Positions 1 to 10,330 of a stretch of 64,000 bases of DNA are shown piece by piece (the first letter of the stretch is position 1; each line of letters begins with the position of its first letter). The notes under the pieces were generated by a model, which worked only from the letters and a program-made list of their open reading frames with translations, had not been told where the DNA came from and ran no database searches. The DNA comes from Paludibacteraceae bacterium (GTDB taxonomy: Bacteria > Bacteroidota > Bacteroidia > Bacteroidales > Paludibacteraceae): positions 1 to 64,000 of the forward strand of contig JAFXPK010000033.1 in the NCBI GenBank assembly GCA_017527905.1, read 5' to 3'. The translations under genes were made by a program, and so were the position numbers.

Positions 1-464
1 GTTACCACAGCAGAGAGGTGACCCTCGAAGCGGGTGCGGGTGCCGCTCCATACACGATCTGGTACGACAATATCCCAGCAACGATCGACAACAACACGCA
101 TTTCGACAACATACCGTTCGGTGTCCACACAATGCATGTGAAGGACTTCTACGGTTGTGAGACTTCCAGGATCTTCCAACTCGATCCTCCGGAGCTAGTC
201 ATCAAGGAGTTCACTACACCTAATGGTGACGGTGTGAACGATACTTGGGAGATCCCTGGCCTGGCTGAGGTTTATCCGTCCGCTGTCGTTACCATCTTCG
301 ACCGTTACGGTAAGATTGTCGCACAGTTCTTCGGCGCGGATTCTGGAGGTTGGGATGGAACTTACAACGGAAGGCCTTTGCCATCCACCGACTACTGGTA
401 TCAAATCGACATCGAGGAGATCAACAGACAATATGTGGGTCACTTCACGTTGATACGCAGATAA
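1..464 (+). CDS. C-terminal end of a T9SS type B sorted surface protein (5' truncated by window edge)
   Basis: The reading frame is open from base 3 and runs off the left edge, so only about 150 C-terminal residues are visible. The final 85 or so residues match the gliding-motility-type C-terminal domain: an FTTPNGDGVNDTW motif, then VTIFDRYGKIV, then GWDGTYNGRPLPSTDYWY, ending in a beta strand with two basic residues. In this family the domain directs export through the type IX secretion system (type B signal). The part just before it looks like an Ig/PKD-type repeat. The cargo function lies outside the window. Confidence 0.85.
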   Translation, partial: YHSREVTLEAGAGAAPYTIWYDNIPATIDNNTHFDNIPFGVHTMHVKDFYGCETSRIFQLDPPELVIKEFTTPNGDGVNDTWEIPGLAEVYPSAVVTIFDRYGKIVAQFFGADSGGWDGTYNGRPLPSTDYWYQIDIEEINRQYVGHFTLIRR

Positions 465-595
465 AGAAGATAAAGTTAAGAGTTTATATGGCAGAAGGGG
501 GCTCTGGAAAGGGTTCCCTTCTGTTTTGTAGGTCCATGACCGGTTTTCATCTCTAAAAAACGTCGGAGGAATGCTTTTTAATCCCTCCCAAATAT

Positions 596-603
596 TAAAT
601 TTG
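596..603 (+). promoter_or_regulatory. Bacteroidetes -7 box upstream of the PPOX lipoprotein gene
   Basis: TAAATTTG matches the primary sigma factor -7 consensus TAnnTTTG exactly and lies 16 bases before the ATG at 620, which would leave a very short leader. No convincing TTTG -33 element is seen 19-21 bases upstream. Confidence 0.5.
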
Positions 604-619
604 CATAAAAATCATAGAT

Positions 620-1123
620 ATGAAGAAACTAATATTTACCATCGTGTTGGCGAGTGTGATGATCGCATGCGCCGGCGAAAAACCTAAAGCAATGGAACCA
701 TCTAGTTATCAAACAAGCAACAAGGAAGGAATGGAGGAAGTGTACAACTTTATCAAGAGTTGCGAATACTATTTCATCGCGACGGTGGAGGGCGACCAAC
801 CAAGGGTGAGGCCGTTCGGTACCATCCATATCTTCGAGGATAAGCTCTATATTCAGACGGGGCATAAGAAGAACGTGGCGAAACAAATAGCCCAAAACCC
901 TAAGACTGAGCTCTGCGCCTACAACGGAAAACAATGGATCAGAGTGGAGGCCACATTGGTGGAGGATGGACGTGTGGAGGCGAAGAAATCCATGCTGGAC
1001 GCTTACCCGAACCTCCGTTCCATGTATGATGAGAACGATGACAACACGGCTGTTTACGTCCTCACTAACGCCAAGGCGGATATATACTCTTTCCCGACAG
1101 ACAAGAAGACAATCAATTTCTAG
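620..1123 (+). CDS. Pyridoxamine 5'-phosphate oxidase-fold (PPOX) lipoprotein
   Basis: A 167-residue protein with an N-terminal lipoprotein signal (hydrophobic stretch, then MIAC with Cys17 as the likely lipidated residue). A compact flavin-binding split-barrel domain of the PPOX family follows, with YFIATVEGDQPRVRPFG and the central IQTGHKKNVAKQIAQNP segment. Family members bind FMN or related cofactors; the substrate cannot be told from the sequence. PPOX proteins are usually cytoplasmic, so a lipidated copy is somewhat unusual. It is followed 24 bases later by a MATE exporter, probably in the same transcript. The stop codon is TAG. Confidence 0.75.
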   Translation: MKKLIFTIVLASVMIACAGEKPKAMEPSSYQTSNKEGMEEVYNFIKSCEYYFIATVEGDQPRVRPFGTIHIFEDKLYIQTGHKKNVAKQIAQNPKTELCAYNGKQWIRVEATLVEDGRVEAKKSMLDAYPNLRSMYDENDDNTAVYVLTNAKADIYSFPTDKKTINF

Positions 1124-1147
1124 AACGTAAGACATCCAGAATCGTCC

Positions 1148-2515
1148 ATGGCTAATAATCCCAAGGAATTAGGCACGGAGAACGTGCGCCAATTGCTGAT
1201 TAGTTATTCAGGGCCTGCCATCGCCGCAATGATGGCTTCCGCGCTGTACAATGTGATAGACCGTGCCTTCATCGGACAGGGTGTCAGTGCGTTGGCCATA
1301 TCAGGACTGGCGATTACCATGCCGGTGATGAACCTCTCCGCCGCGTTTGGTGCGATGATTGGTGCGGGTGGTGCGACCCTGACCTCCATTAAGTTGGGGC
1401 AGCAGGACATCGGTAGCGCGCAAAAGGTATTGGGTAATGTCTTCCTGCTGAATGTGGTCCTCGGTATCATATTTATGGTTCTGGGACTCATGTTCCTGGA
1501 CGAGATACTCTATTTCTTCGGGGCGAGCGAGAACACCATCAGCTATGCCAAGGATTTCATGCAGGTCATCCTGATCGGTAATGTGATTACCCATTTATAT
1601 TTGGGCCTTAATAGCGTGATGCGAGCTTCAGGCCATCCTACTAAGGCGATGCGTATGACGTTCCTGACCGTGCTTATCAACCTGGTCTTGGCTCCTCTCT
1701 TTATCTTCGTGTTTAATTGGGGCATCATGGGTGCGGCGAGCGCTACAATTATCGCCCAAACGGTGGCTTTCGCCATCATCATGAAGCACTTCTCCGACAA
1801 GGGAAACATATTGCATTGGAGGCGTGACATATTCACTTTCGATACTAGGATCATCAAGGGCATCATCTCCATCGGAATGGCTCCCTTTATGCTGAATGCC
1901 TGTGCCTGCCTCGTCGTCATACTCATCAATAGGGCGTTGAAGGCGTATGGCGGTGACCTCGCGGTTGGTGCCTATGGAGGCATTGTCAACAGTGTGTTGA
2001 TGGTCTTCGCCATGATTGTCATGGGCCTTAATCAGGGTATGCAACCTATCGCAGGATATAACTTCGGCGCACAAATCTATTCGAGGGTTCGTAAGGTGTT
2101 GAAGCTGACCATTCTCGCTGCCACGGCGGTGACCACATTCGCCTTCATCGTGTCGGAGTCCATCCCTTACTATGTGGCAAGGCTCTTCACCACGGACGAG
2201 GAACTCATCTCAATGGCCATAAGAGGGTTGAGGATATGTGCCGCCGCATTCCCGATTGTGGGATTCCAGATGGTGACGTCCAACTTTTTCCAATCTGTGG
2301 GAAAGGCGTCGAAGGCGGTGGTGCTCTCCTCGACGAGGCAGTTGTTGCTGCTCGTCCCTTTGCTGCTGATACTTCCCGCGCATTTCAAGAGCGTGGAAAG
2401 TGTGTTGGCATGTATGCCTATTTCGGATGCGCTCTCCAGCATCATCGCATTCATCTTGTTGAGGATTGAGATGCGTAAGTTCAGTAAACTGAAAGATAAC
2501 CCTATAATCGAATAA
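1148..2515 (+). CDS. MATE family multidrug/metabolite efflux transporter
   Basis: A 455-residue integral membrane protein of the length and hydrophobic pattern expected for the twelve-helix MATE family. It has the N-terminal family features (SYSGPAIAAMMASALYNVID and FIGQGVSALAISGL) and a repeated second half (GMAPFMLNACACLVVILINR). Members exchange Na+ or H+ for cationic drugs or metabolites. The stop codon overlaps the start of the next gene (TAATG at 2513-2517), indicating translational coupling. The substrate is unknown. Confidence 0.9.
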   Translation: MANNPKELGTENVRQLLISYSGPAIAAMMASALYNVIDRAFIGQGVSALAISGLAITMPVMNLSAAFGAMIGAGGATLTSIKLGQQDIGSAQKVLGNVFLLNVVLGIIFMVLGLMFLDEILYFFGASENTISYAKDFMQVILIGNVITHLYLGLNSVMRASGHPTKAMRMTFLTVLINLVLAPLFIFVFNWGIMGAASATIIAQTVAFAIIMKHFSDKGNILHWRRDIFTFDTRIIKGIISIGMAPFMLNACACLVVILINRALKAYGGDLAVGAYGGIVNSVLMVFAMIVMGLNQGMQPIAGYNFGAQIYSRVRKVLKLTILAATAVTTFAFIVSESIPYYVARLFTTDEELISMAIRGLRICAAAFPIVGFQMVTSNFFQSVGKASKAVVLSSTRQLLLLVPLLLILPAHFKSVESVLACMPISDALSSIIAFILLRIEMRKFSKLKDNPIIE

Positions 2516-3159
2516 TGATGGGAGGATTAGATATGGATAAGAACATCGTCATTAGCATAGGAAGGCAGTTCGGCGCAGGAGGAAGGCGCGTCGGACAGGC
2601 GTTGGCGAAGGAGCTTGGCATCGCCTATTACGACAAGGAACTCATCATGGAGGCTGCCAAGGAGTTCGGTTTCGCACCCGTCTTTTTCGAGGAGAATGAC
2701 GAGAAGTCAGCCTCCTTTTCAGGCAATGTGCTGCAGTGGGTGGAGAGCTTCATGACGAACGGAATGGGCTCCAAGAACTATCTTTCGCAGGATACGCTTT
2801 TCGAGATGCAGTCGGAGGTGGTGCGTAAGGTGGCGGAAAAACACTCCTGCGTCATCGTGGGCAGGTGCTCCGACTATGTGCTGCGAAACAATCCTAACTG
2901 CGTCAGCGTGTTTCTTCACTCTTCTGACAGTGATAGGGTCCAACGGATCCAAGAACGCTCGGAACTTACTGAGGAGGAGGCTATCGCTAAGATGCGCATG
3001 GAGGATAAGAAGCGCGCGGCATATTACAACTTCTACTCCAGCAAGACGTGGGGTGCATCCTCCACTTACACCCTTTCCATCGATGTCTCTTCCATAGGTG
3101 TGGAAAAGACCGTCCAATTGATCATATTCTACTTGCGGCAGAGGGGAATGGTCGAATGA
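2515..3159 (+). CDS. Cytidylate kinase-like family protein
   Basis: A 214-residue protein with an N-terminal nucleotide-binding loop in ISIGRQFGAGGRRVGQALAK, followed by a kinase fold with IVGRCSDYVLR and a C-terminal helical part. This is the cytidylate-kinase-like family common in Bacteroidetes and Firmicutes, distinct from housekeeping Cmk; its substrate is not established. The first ATG (2515) overlaps the MATE stop. A second candidate start at 2533 (MDKNIVI) follows a purine-rich GGAGGA stretch and aligns better with the family N-terminus. Coupling with the exporter suggests one operon with 620-1123. Confidence 0.8.
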   Translation: MMGGLDMDKNIVISIGRQFGAGGRRVGQALAKELGIAYYDKELIMEAAKEFGFAPVFFEENDEKSASFSGNVLQWVESFMTNGMGSKNYLSQDTLFEMQSEVVRKVAEKHSCVIVGRCSDYVLRNNPNCVSVFLHSSDSDRVQRIQERSELTEEEAIAKMRMEDKKRAAYYNFYSSKTWGASSTYTLSIDVSSIGVEKTVQLIIFYLRQRGMVE

Positions 3160-3238
3160 TTCGCCTGTGATTGCTTAGGAATAGACACCTTAAAAGGGGC
3201 GGCGGACGCTTCCCCGAACTTGAAATATAATTCGATTT

Positions 3239-3979
3239 ATGCGCAGAATATTTATTCTTTTGGGTATGGCTGTGCTCTTATGCTCTGCTGTTTCTTATGG
3301 GCAGAAAGAGGCGCCGAAGCGTTGGAAATTTGACGTGTCGTTGGGTGCGGCCTTCAATTCAGGAAATGTGGAAAACCTCGATTTGAAGAATGCGGGAGCT
3401 GTCGGACGCAATGATAGTCTCCTCTCTTTCGACTTGGGTTATAAGTTGGTCTATAGCCAACAGAATGGCAAAGAGACGAACAAGGGCATCAAGGGAGGAG
3501 CGAAGGTCGATTTCTTCCAATATGACCGCTGGTCACCTTTCGTGGCGATGGAGTTCATCACTAATAAGCACAAGGGTTACGACTACAAGGTGAGTGCGTT
3601 GTCTGGCGTGAAGTTTAGGATATTATCGAAGTCGGACACCTGTGACTACTCCGTCAGTTGCGCGTTCATGTTCGACAGGGTGGATTACACCCCGGAGGAG
3701 AATAAGTTGAATGACCGCAATTATAGGCTCTCCTTGCGTCCCAAGATGCGCCAACGGGTAGGACAGGTGCTCACATTGAGGGCGCATGCGTTTTACCAGC
3801 CTAGTTTGGAGGATTTCGGGGATTATATCATGGATTGCTTCGGGGCGGTGGAAGTGAAGGTGACGAGTCACTTCCATATCGGGTTTAATGTGGAGTGCGA
3901 GTATCGTAGCGAGGTGCCGACGGACGATTATAAGCATCGTGACCTCTATTCGGAGGTGGTTTTGGGACTGAGATTCTAG
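3239..3979 (+). CDS. DUF481-type outer membrane beta-barrel protein
   Basis: A 246-residue protein with a signal peptide ending near SYGQ. Alternating hydrophobic/polar strands follow, ending in a terminal Phe (LGLRF), the usual outer membrane barrel signature. The start of the mature region (FDVSLGAAFNSGNVENLDL) resembles the DUF481/YdiY family (often FNSGNT), and most of the protein consists of paired amphipathic strands. No enzymatic motif is present. It lies 79 bases after the kinase-like gene and may have its own promoter. Stop codon TAG. Confidence 0.65.
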   Translation: MRRIFILLGMAVLLCSAVSYGQKEAPKRWKFDVSLGAAFNSGNVENLDLKNAGAVGRNDSLLSFDLGYKLVYSQQNGKETNKGIKGGAKVDFFQYDRWSPFVAMEFITNKHKGYDYKVSALSGVKFRILSKSDTCDYSVSCAFMFDRVDYTPEENKLNDRNYRLSLRPKMRQRVGQVLTLRAHAFYQPSLEDFGDYIMDCFGAVEVKVTSHFHIGFNVECEYRSEVPTDDYKHRDLYSEVVLGLRF

Positions 3980-4152
3980 TTTTATTGTCTGTCGCCAAAT
4001 GGCGGCTTTTCTCACGTGTTTTCAGGTGCGGGGGTGTTGTCCCTAAGGCGTAGGCGTACATTGCCTGTGCGGGGATTATATGGGCCTGTATCGGGGCGTT
4101 GATGTGAGGATTGTCTCCTCGATATTTCGCAGGCAAAAGGCTCCATAAAGAG

Positions 4153-4187
4153 AGGGGGCTGATCACCATAAAGATGATCAGCCCCCT
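4153..4187. terminator. Bidirectional terminator hairpin between converging genes
   Basis: Perfect 13-base arms (AGGGGGCTGATCA at 4153-4165 and its complement at 4175-4187) around a 9-base loop, with T-rich sequence on both sides. It separates the converging DUF481 and GH5 genes. Confidence 0.8.
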
Positions 4188-4218
4188 TTGCTGTATGAGA
4201 AACTCAGTGAGTCTCTGA

Positions 4219-7026
4219 TTACTTAACGATCAGTTTCAAAACTTCACCGTCAGCATTTACGAAGTAAACGCCCTTCTCTTTGATGCTGAATTGGTTAGCG
4301 AAGTTAGGGATTGCAACGAACTCCTTAACCACCTTACCTGCGATGTCAGTGACTGATACCTTGCAACGGTTCAATACGAACAATACGCATTCGCCATCCT
4401 CAGATGGGTTAGGGAAGAGGTAAGTGCCGTTGATAGCCTCGCTATTTTGCAGGCCAGAGCGGTCGATGTTCTCTTCGAACTCCATGCCTACGCAAGTTAC
4501 GTCGTCGATCTCCAATTTCTTAGTGGAGTTGTCGCCACCCTTAGCCATCCAGCTGAACTTGATGACATCCTTAGGATCGTAAGTTACCTGACGGCCCCAG
4601 TTCTCTTGAGCCAAAGAGCTAACATCGATGGAAACTTCTTTCCAGTCGTTAGATCCCTCGATCAATGCGCAGTGGTAGTTACCGTCATTGATAGAGTTCT
4701 TAGACATTGCAGCTCTGAAGTAGTGCTCTGAGCCCTTGAACTTGTAAGTGATCTTAGAACAGTTAGTGATGTCGTATGCGACAGGGCTCTCTACTGTAGA
4801 TGTTTTGTCGAGGTAGAGGTCAACACCGCAGTAAGGAGGCACATTTCCGTTAGTTCCACCCATCTTAGCGTCTACAGAGATGTAGCCCTTTTCTGCGGAT
4901 ACGGTTGCTTTTGAAGTACCGCGGTCAGAAGCGTCATCGAAATCAACCCAGATACCACCGATGCGGCTAGTGAGGTCGTTGTCAGCGACGTCGTCGATCA
5001 ATCCTGGATCTACGTAGCCTTCCTTGTAAACTTGGAATGATACGCTCAAAGTCTCAGTCTCTTCTCCATCGGAGATAGTTACCGTGAATATGTTGGAACC
5101 AGCCTTCAACCCAGTGATGGTTGTCTTAGCGGAAGTAGGGGATGTGATAGTGGCAGCATCACCCGTAACTTGTTGCCATTGGTAAGTGTAATTTCCAGTT
5201 CCACCGGCTGCGGTACAAGAAACAGACACTTCGTTCTCTGGCAAGAATATCTTTCCGCCCTTGCTGATGGATACAGTGAACTCCTCGTTCTCTTCCTCCA
5301 TTGGGGTTGCCTTGTAGTTAACCCAGCTTGAAACGGCAGAGAGTTGGTTCTTACCATTGCCGTTCATATCGCTGTCAGACCAGTCATAAGCCTTGTAGCA
5401 AGTAGTCTTGAGGATAGACCATCTCTCGTCCTCACCACCCTTGTTACTCATAGACCAGAAGCAGTTGATGACACCGTGCTCCTTGAAGATGTTGTGCATG
5501 CCACCGTCGCTACCGCCAGCGTCGCAACCCCACTCAGTTACTACGACAGGTATGTCGTTGTTCCATCCTGGCTTGTTGTTCCAATCGGTTTGGTGGTTGT
5601 ATTGAGCGTAACCGTGCCATGTGTAGGCGATGTTGGTTTGGCCTTGACCTGCGCCAGTCACACCGTCTGGGTCACGGGAGAATTGAGTTGATCCCACGAT
5701 GATGACATTGTCTGGGTCGATTGCTCTGATGGTAGGGATCACTTGCTTAGCGTAGTTTACAACAGTACCGTTGTCGTCAACTGGCTCGTTGAAGATCTCA
5801 TACATGACGTTAGGGTACTCTCCCCATTTCTTGGCGAAATAGGTGAAGAACTCGTTCGCCTTGCTGGTCCAGTCTTGAGCTTTGTGCTCGTGGAAGTCGA
5901 TGATGACATAGATATCGTTCTCGATACAAGCCTTCACCACTTCATCCACTTGTCTCTTAGTACCCATAGGGGCTGCGACATAGTTGTTCATGTTCCACAA
6001 TCCGGCACCACCCATGGCACCCAAGTTGCTCTTGTCACAGCTTGACTGACCGTTGCTTCCGCAAGGAGCGATGGATACTGGCAAACGGAGCACTTGTACG
6101 TTGTACTTGTCAACCAAGAACTTCACGTTCTCCTTGCACCACCACAAGCTGGATGAACAGCTCCAGAAGTAGCTTACTCCTGCGAGAGACACTTTGTTAC
6201 CGCTGCCATCGCCCACGTAGCCTTTGTTTGTGTTCAAGTCTCCGTGTTTGGAAACGACGAACTCTCTACGTTTCTTAGGCTTCTGCACCTTAACGCTGAT
6301 TTTCTCTGTGTAGTTACCCATCTTGATGGACAATTCATCAGTTCCCTCTTCGCTGCCTGCGGTGTACAAACCGTTCTCCACCTTGCTTGGCCATGTGATA
6401 GGCATGGAGATCTTTTGTCCAGCCGCATTGTAACCAATGAGGGTGATGTAAGTTTGCTCGTAAGGAGTCAAAACCAATTTAGAAGGGTTGGTCTTGATCT
6501 TAGTGACTTCATTGTCAGTGATGTCGGTCAATGCGAATTCCAACTTGTCGATGTTGGTTGATCCTGACGTCACCTTGAGGAGTGTGAACGAGTGGTCTCC
6601 TTCCTCCAAATACAATGCTGGGCTCTCGCTTCCGTCTGTTTCCCAGTAGTTGCTCAGGGATGGTTGCCACCAGTTCTCGCCGCCGCTGTAGTTTCCTTTC
6701 AGCTTGAGGCTGCACTCGGTTCCGTTATCCATCGTGATTTTCACAGCCGCGTCGATTTGCGCGATGTACTTGATGGATACTTGGTAAAAACCTGCTTTAG
6801 GCGCTTTCATGTGGTATACGATGGATTCTCCCTCCTCGTCGAAGTAACCCAAGTTGCTTCCACCACCACCTTGACCTTGCTCGGATATAGGAGCGGAGTA
6901 TTTGTAATCCGCCTCATCATCGTCGAACTTTTCAGCTTCGACCGTCACTGTCTGAGCCATGGTCGCAAATGATGCTCCCATTCCCAACAGCGTGAAAAAG
7001 AATTTTCTACTGAAATTTTTCTTCAT
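4219..7026 (-). CDS. Secreted multidomain GH5 family endoglucanase-type glycoside hydrolase with T9SS tail
   Basis: A 935-residue protein. After a signal peptide (cleavage near MAQ) comes a CBM6-like beta-sandwich (about 25-165; VTVEAEKF start, LYLEEGDHSFTLLKV), a bacterial Ig-like stretch (about 175-250) and a GH5 catalytic barrel (about 255-590). The barrel shows LRLPVS, YVIIDFHEH, the acid/base Glu414 in FNEP and the nucleophile Glu498 in VTEWG. A PKD-like domain follows (about 605-690; TYQWQQV), then a CBM11/30-like module (about 715-850) and a C-terminal type A T9SS tail starting near FPNPSEDGECVLFV. GH5 members with this layout hydrolyse beta-1,4-glucans or related glycans outside the cell; the exact substrate is not readable. 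It stands alone, with a terminator behind it. Confidence 0.9.
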   Translation of the reverse strand: MKKNFSRKFFFTLLGMGASFATMAQTVTVEAEKFDDDEADYKYSAPISEQGQGGGGSNLGYFDEEGESIVYHMKAPKAGFYQVSIKYIAQIDAAVKITMDNGTECSLKLKGNYSGGENWWQPSLSNYWETDGSESPALYLEEGDHSFTLLKVTSGSTNIDKLEFALTDITDNEVTKIKTNPSKLVLTPYEQTYITLIGYNAAGQKISMPITWPSKVENGLYTAGSEEGTDELSIKMGNYTEKISVKVQKPKKRREFVVSKHGDLNTNKGYVGDGSGNKVSLAGVSYFWSCSSSLWWCKENVKFLVDKYNVQVLRLPVSIAPCGSNGQSSCDKSNLGAMGGAGLWNMNNYVAAPMGTKRQVDEVVKACIENDIYVIIDFHEHKAQDWTSKANEFFTYFAKKWGEYPNVMYEIFNEPVDDNGTVVNYAKQVIPTIRAIDPDNVIIVGSTQFSRDPDGVTGAGQGQTNIAYTWHGYAQYNHQTDWNNKPGWNNDIPVVVTEWGCDAGGSDGGMHNIFKEHGVINCFWSMSNKGGEDERWSILKTTCYKAYDWSDSDMNGNGKNQLSAVSSWVNYKATPMEEENEEFTVSISKGGKIFLPENEVSVSCTAAGGTGNYTYQWQQVTGDAATITSPTSAKTTITGLKAGSNIFTVTISDGEETETLSVSFQVYKEGYVDPGLIDDVADNDLTSRIGGIWVDFDDASDRGTSKATVSAEKGYISVDAKMGGTNGNVPPYCGVDLYLDKTSTVESPVAYDITNCSKITYKFKGSEHYFRAAMSKNSINDGNYHCALIEGSNDWKEVSIDVSSLAQENWGRQVTYDPKDVIKFSWMAKGGDNSTKKLEIDDVTCVGMEFEENIDRSGLQNSEAINGTYLFPNPSEDGECVLFVLNRCKVSVTDIAGKVVKEFVAIPNFANQFSIKEKGVYFVNADGEVLKLIVK

Positions 7027-7437
7027 GGTTCTATGTTTTTTGATTATTAAATATGATAGTTATCTAATATAATATTTGTTCCCAATCGATGGTGTTTGTC
7101 TCGTTAGGATACCTCTCTCCCTCCTCCTTTGGTTTATGAGTTTTCCTAATCCAATCATTACACCTTATCTCCGCAAAGATAATGTAATTTTTTCATTTCG
7201 TGCTTTTCTTGCGTGAAAAATCTCCTCGACGGGACTTTGTTTTACAATTTTTAATTATGTGGTGGAAATAGATTTAGGGATAAAACGTTATGTTCCATAT
7301 GTATGCGTAATTCCCTATGTGTTGCGTCTGAATCTTATGTCTGTCCGTCGGATTCCCTTTCCTTCGGAGACGGAAAGAGGAGGAAGTTTTTCACAAAACC
7401 CCCTCCTCGGATTATGATTTACTCAAACTAATTTTTG
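7027..7437. other. Intergenic region: GH5 leader and promoter plus the 3' side of enolase
   Basis: About 410 bases without a gene. The lower part is the AT-rich leader of the GH5 gene with its -7 box at 7174-7181. Near 7375-7410 a GAGGAGG/CCTCCTC pairing downstream of enolase may help termination, but it lacks a clear T tract. Nothing else was recognised. Confidence 0.5.
7174..7181 (-). promoter_or_regulatory. -7 box for the GH5 gene
   Basis: On the minus strand TATCTTTG matches TAnnTTTG exactly. It lies about 150 bases before the ATG, implying a long 5' leader. No clear -33 element was found. Confidence 0.5.
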
Positions 7438-8766
<1,329 letters not shown>

Positions 8767-8921
8767 TCAGTGCAAATTTTCTGCTTTTGGACCTTGAACA
8801 CAATACAAACAAATGGGTATTCCCCTTCCCGTCGATTGCAATTTGTAGTTAACTATTTCTGATTAGAGAAACCTGCTGGAATCACTATGTTTTGTCATCC
8901 TGCATATGCCCAGGGGAATGG

Positions 8922-9052
8922 TTAAATAGTAAATTGTAAATAGTCAAATAGTAAATGGCAAAGCGCTTAAATAGTAAATCGTAAATAGTCAAATAGTAAA
9001 TAGAAAAAGCTGTTAAATAGTAAATCGTAAATAGCTAAATAGTAAATAAATC
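8922..9052. repeat. AT-rich periodic repeat (taaatagtaaat family), locus 1
   Basis: A run of degenerate 7-8-base units such as TAAATAGTAAAT, CGTAAATAG and TCAAATAGTAAAT, interrupted by short unique pieces (GGCAAAGCGC, AAAAAGCTG). It abuts the stop codon of the deacetylase-like gene at 9053. The same words recur at 13.68, 61.57 and 63.55 kb. Confidence 0.8.
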
Positions 9053-10330
9053 TTACTTTTTGTGTGCGTCTATAATCTCCTGGCAAAGCTCTTTCCATCC
9101 CTCCCAATCCAGTTCGTCGGTCAGGTGTTCGTTGTGGAAGAGGGTGATGAAGGTGCCATTGACGGACTTCACCTTGTCGCTCAGGTTGAGGATGTACTGT
9201 TTGCTCTCCTCCATGGAAAGGTGCAGGTTGTTGCGCAGGCTTTTGTCCATGACGACGGTGGGGTAGAGGGTTAGCGGACGGACCTCGTTCGTCTTTAGGT
9301 TGAAGAACTGGAACGGGAAGGATGTGCTTGCCCTGAAGCCCGGGTTGTTGGAGTAGCAGAGCGACCAGTCTGTGGTGAAGCCCTCCTCGATGAGCGTCTC
9401 GTAGGTGTCGGGAAGGGTGAACCGTAGGTAGTGGAAGCGGTTGTGCAGGGTTGGTTTCCCTAGGCATCTTTTCAAGGCGTTGTTCTCCATCCGTAGCCTC
9501 CACAGTTGCTTGGAGGCGTTGTAGGATGGGTGAAGTCCTGAGACTACCTCCTGCTCCAATGCTTGCCTGACGGCCTTGTAGCGTAGGCTAGGGTAGATGA
9601 CCCCCTTGTCCTTCTCGCCGAAGCATCCGCAGTGGTAGAAGAAATGGGGCTTTTGTGGCAGTCCTTGGTGCATCTTCGCCACCTCCTCCAAGTTGAAGTA
9701 GGGGTCTTCCTTCTTGCGGAGGACCACCTTCAGTCTCAGCTTCGCCCGTTTCCTCCGCCCTTTCAGTGCGTCTTTCATCAGGAAGAAAAGGGTTTGGGTC
9801 AGTCCGTGGTTGCGGAAGGCGAAGACATTGTCCACGTCGATGGTGGGGAGGTAGGTGAAGTGCGGCGGGTTCTCCGGCTCGCCGAGGTTGGGTAGCATTC
9901 CCGCCAGTTTATTCGCCCAGAGGTCGATGAGCGGTTCCTCGAGGAAGTGCAGCTTGAAGGATGCGCTCTCCTGCACGGTGAACCTGCCATGCTTGTCGCT
10001 GAGTTCGGAGGTGTACTCCTCGTAGCGGGTCAGCAGGTAGAAGGCGGCGGAGAAGAGGTCGAAAGGGATCTCCCCGTCGGTCGCGAAGAAGGCCGGAAGC
10101 CCTTCCCACGTGATTCCCTCGATGGTCTGTTTATGGATGTCCTCCTCGAAGAGTAATCCGTTGGGACGTATGGTGAGTGTGCCCTCTTGGAACGTGTTCG
10201 CGTAGCGGATGTCCGCTTTCTCGCTTGCGTCCGTGGTGATGCGCAGTTCGTGGCCGAGGACGGTCTTGAAGAGGTGCCCGCAGATGTAGGCGAGGCGGGG
10301 ACTTGTTTGTTCGGTGTAGATTGTGATCAT
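9053..10330 (-). CDS. Polysaccharide deacetylase-like protein (NodB-type domain, DUF7033-like N-terminus)
   Basis: A 425-residue protein without a signal peptide. The N-terminal third (about 1-150) resembles the DUF7033-type extension seen in Bacteroidetes deacetylases. The C-terminal part carries remnants of the carbohydrate esterase 4 motifs: TIDVDN (candidate base and metal-binding Asp residues) and GLHPSYNASKQ (the His motif), with LTLYPTVVMD and TLFHNEHL later. It may remove acetyl groups from a cell-surface glycan, but the motifs differ from the canonical TFDDG/HTxxH forms, so activity is not assured. Its start overlaps the radC stop (ATGA, 10327-10330), showing translational coupling. 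Confidence 0.65.
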   Translation of the reverse strand: MITIYTEQTSPRLAYICGHLFKTVLGHELRITTDASEKADIRYANTFQEGTLTIRPNGLLFEEDIHKQTIEGITWEGLPAFFATDGEIPFDLFSAAFYLLTRYEEYTSELSDKHGRFTVQESASFKLHFLEEPLIDLWANKLAGMLPNLGEPENPPHFTYLPTIDVDNVFAFRNHGLTQTLFFLMKDALKGRRKRAKLRLKVVLRKKEDPYFNLEEVAKMHQGLPQKPHFFYHCGCFGEKDKGVIYPSLRYKAVRQALEQEVVSGLHPSYNASKQLWRLRMENNALKRCLGKPTLHNRFHYLRFTLPDTYETLIEEGFTTDWSLCYSNNPGFRASTSFPFQFFNLKTNEVRPLTLYPTVVMDKSLRNNLHLSMEESKQYILNLSDKVKSVNGTFITLFHNEHLTDELDWEGWKELCQEIIDAHKK

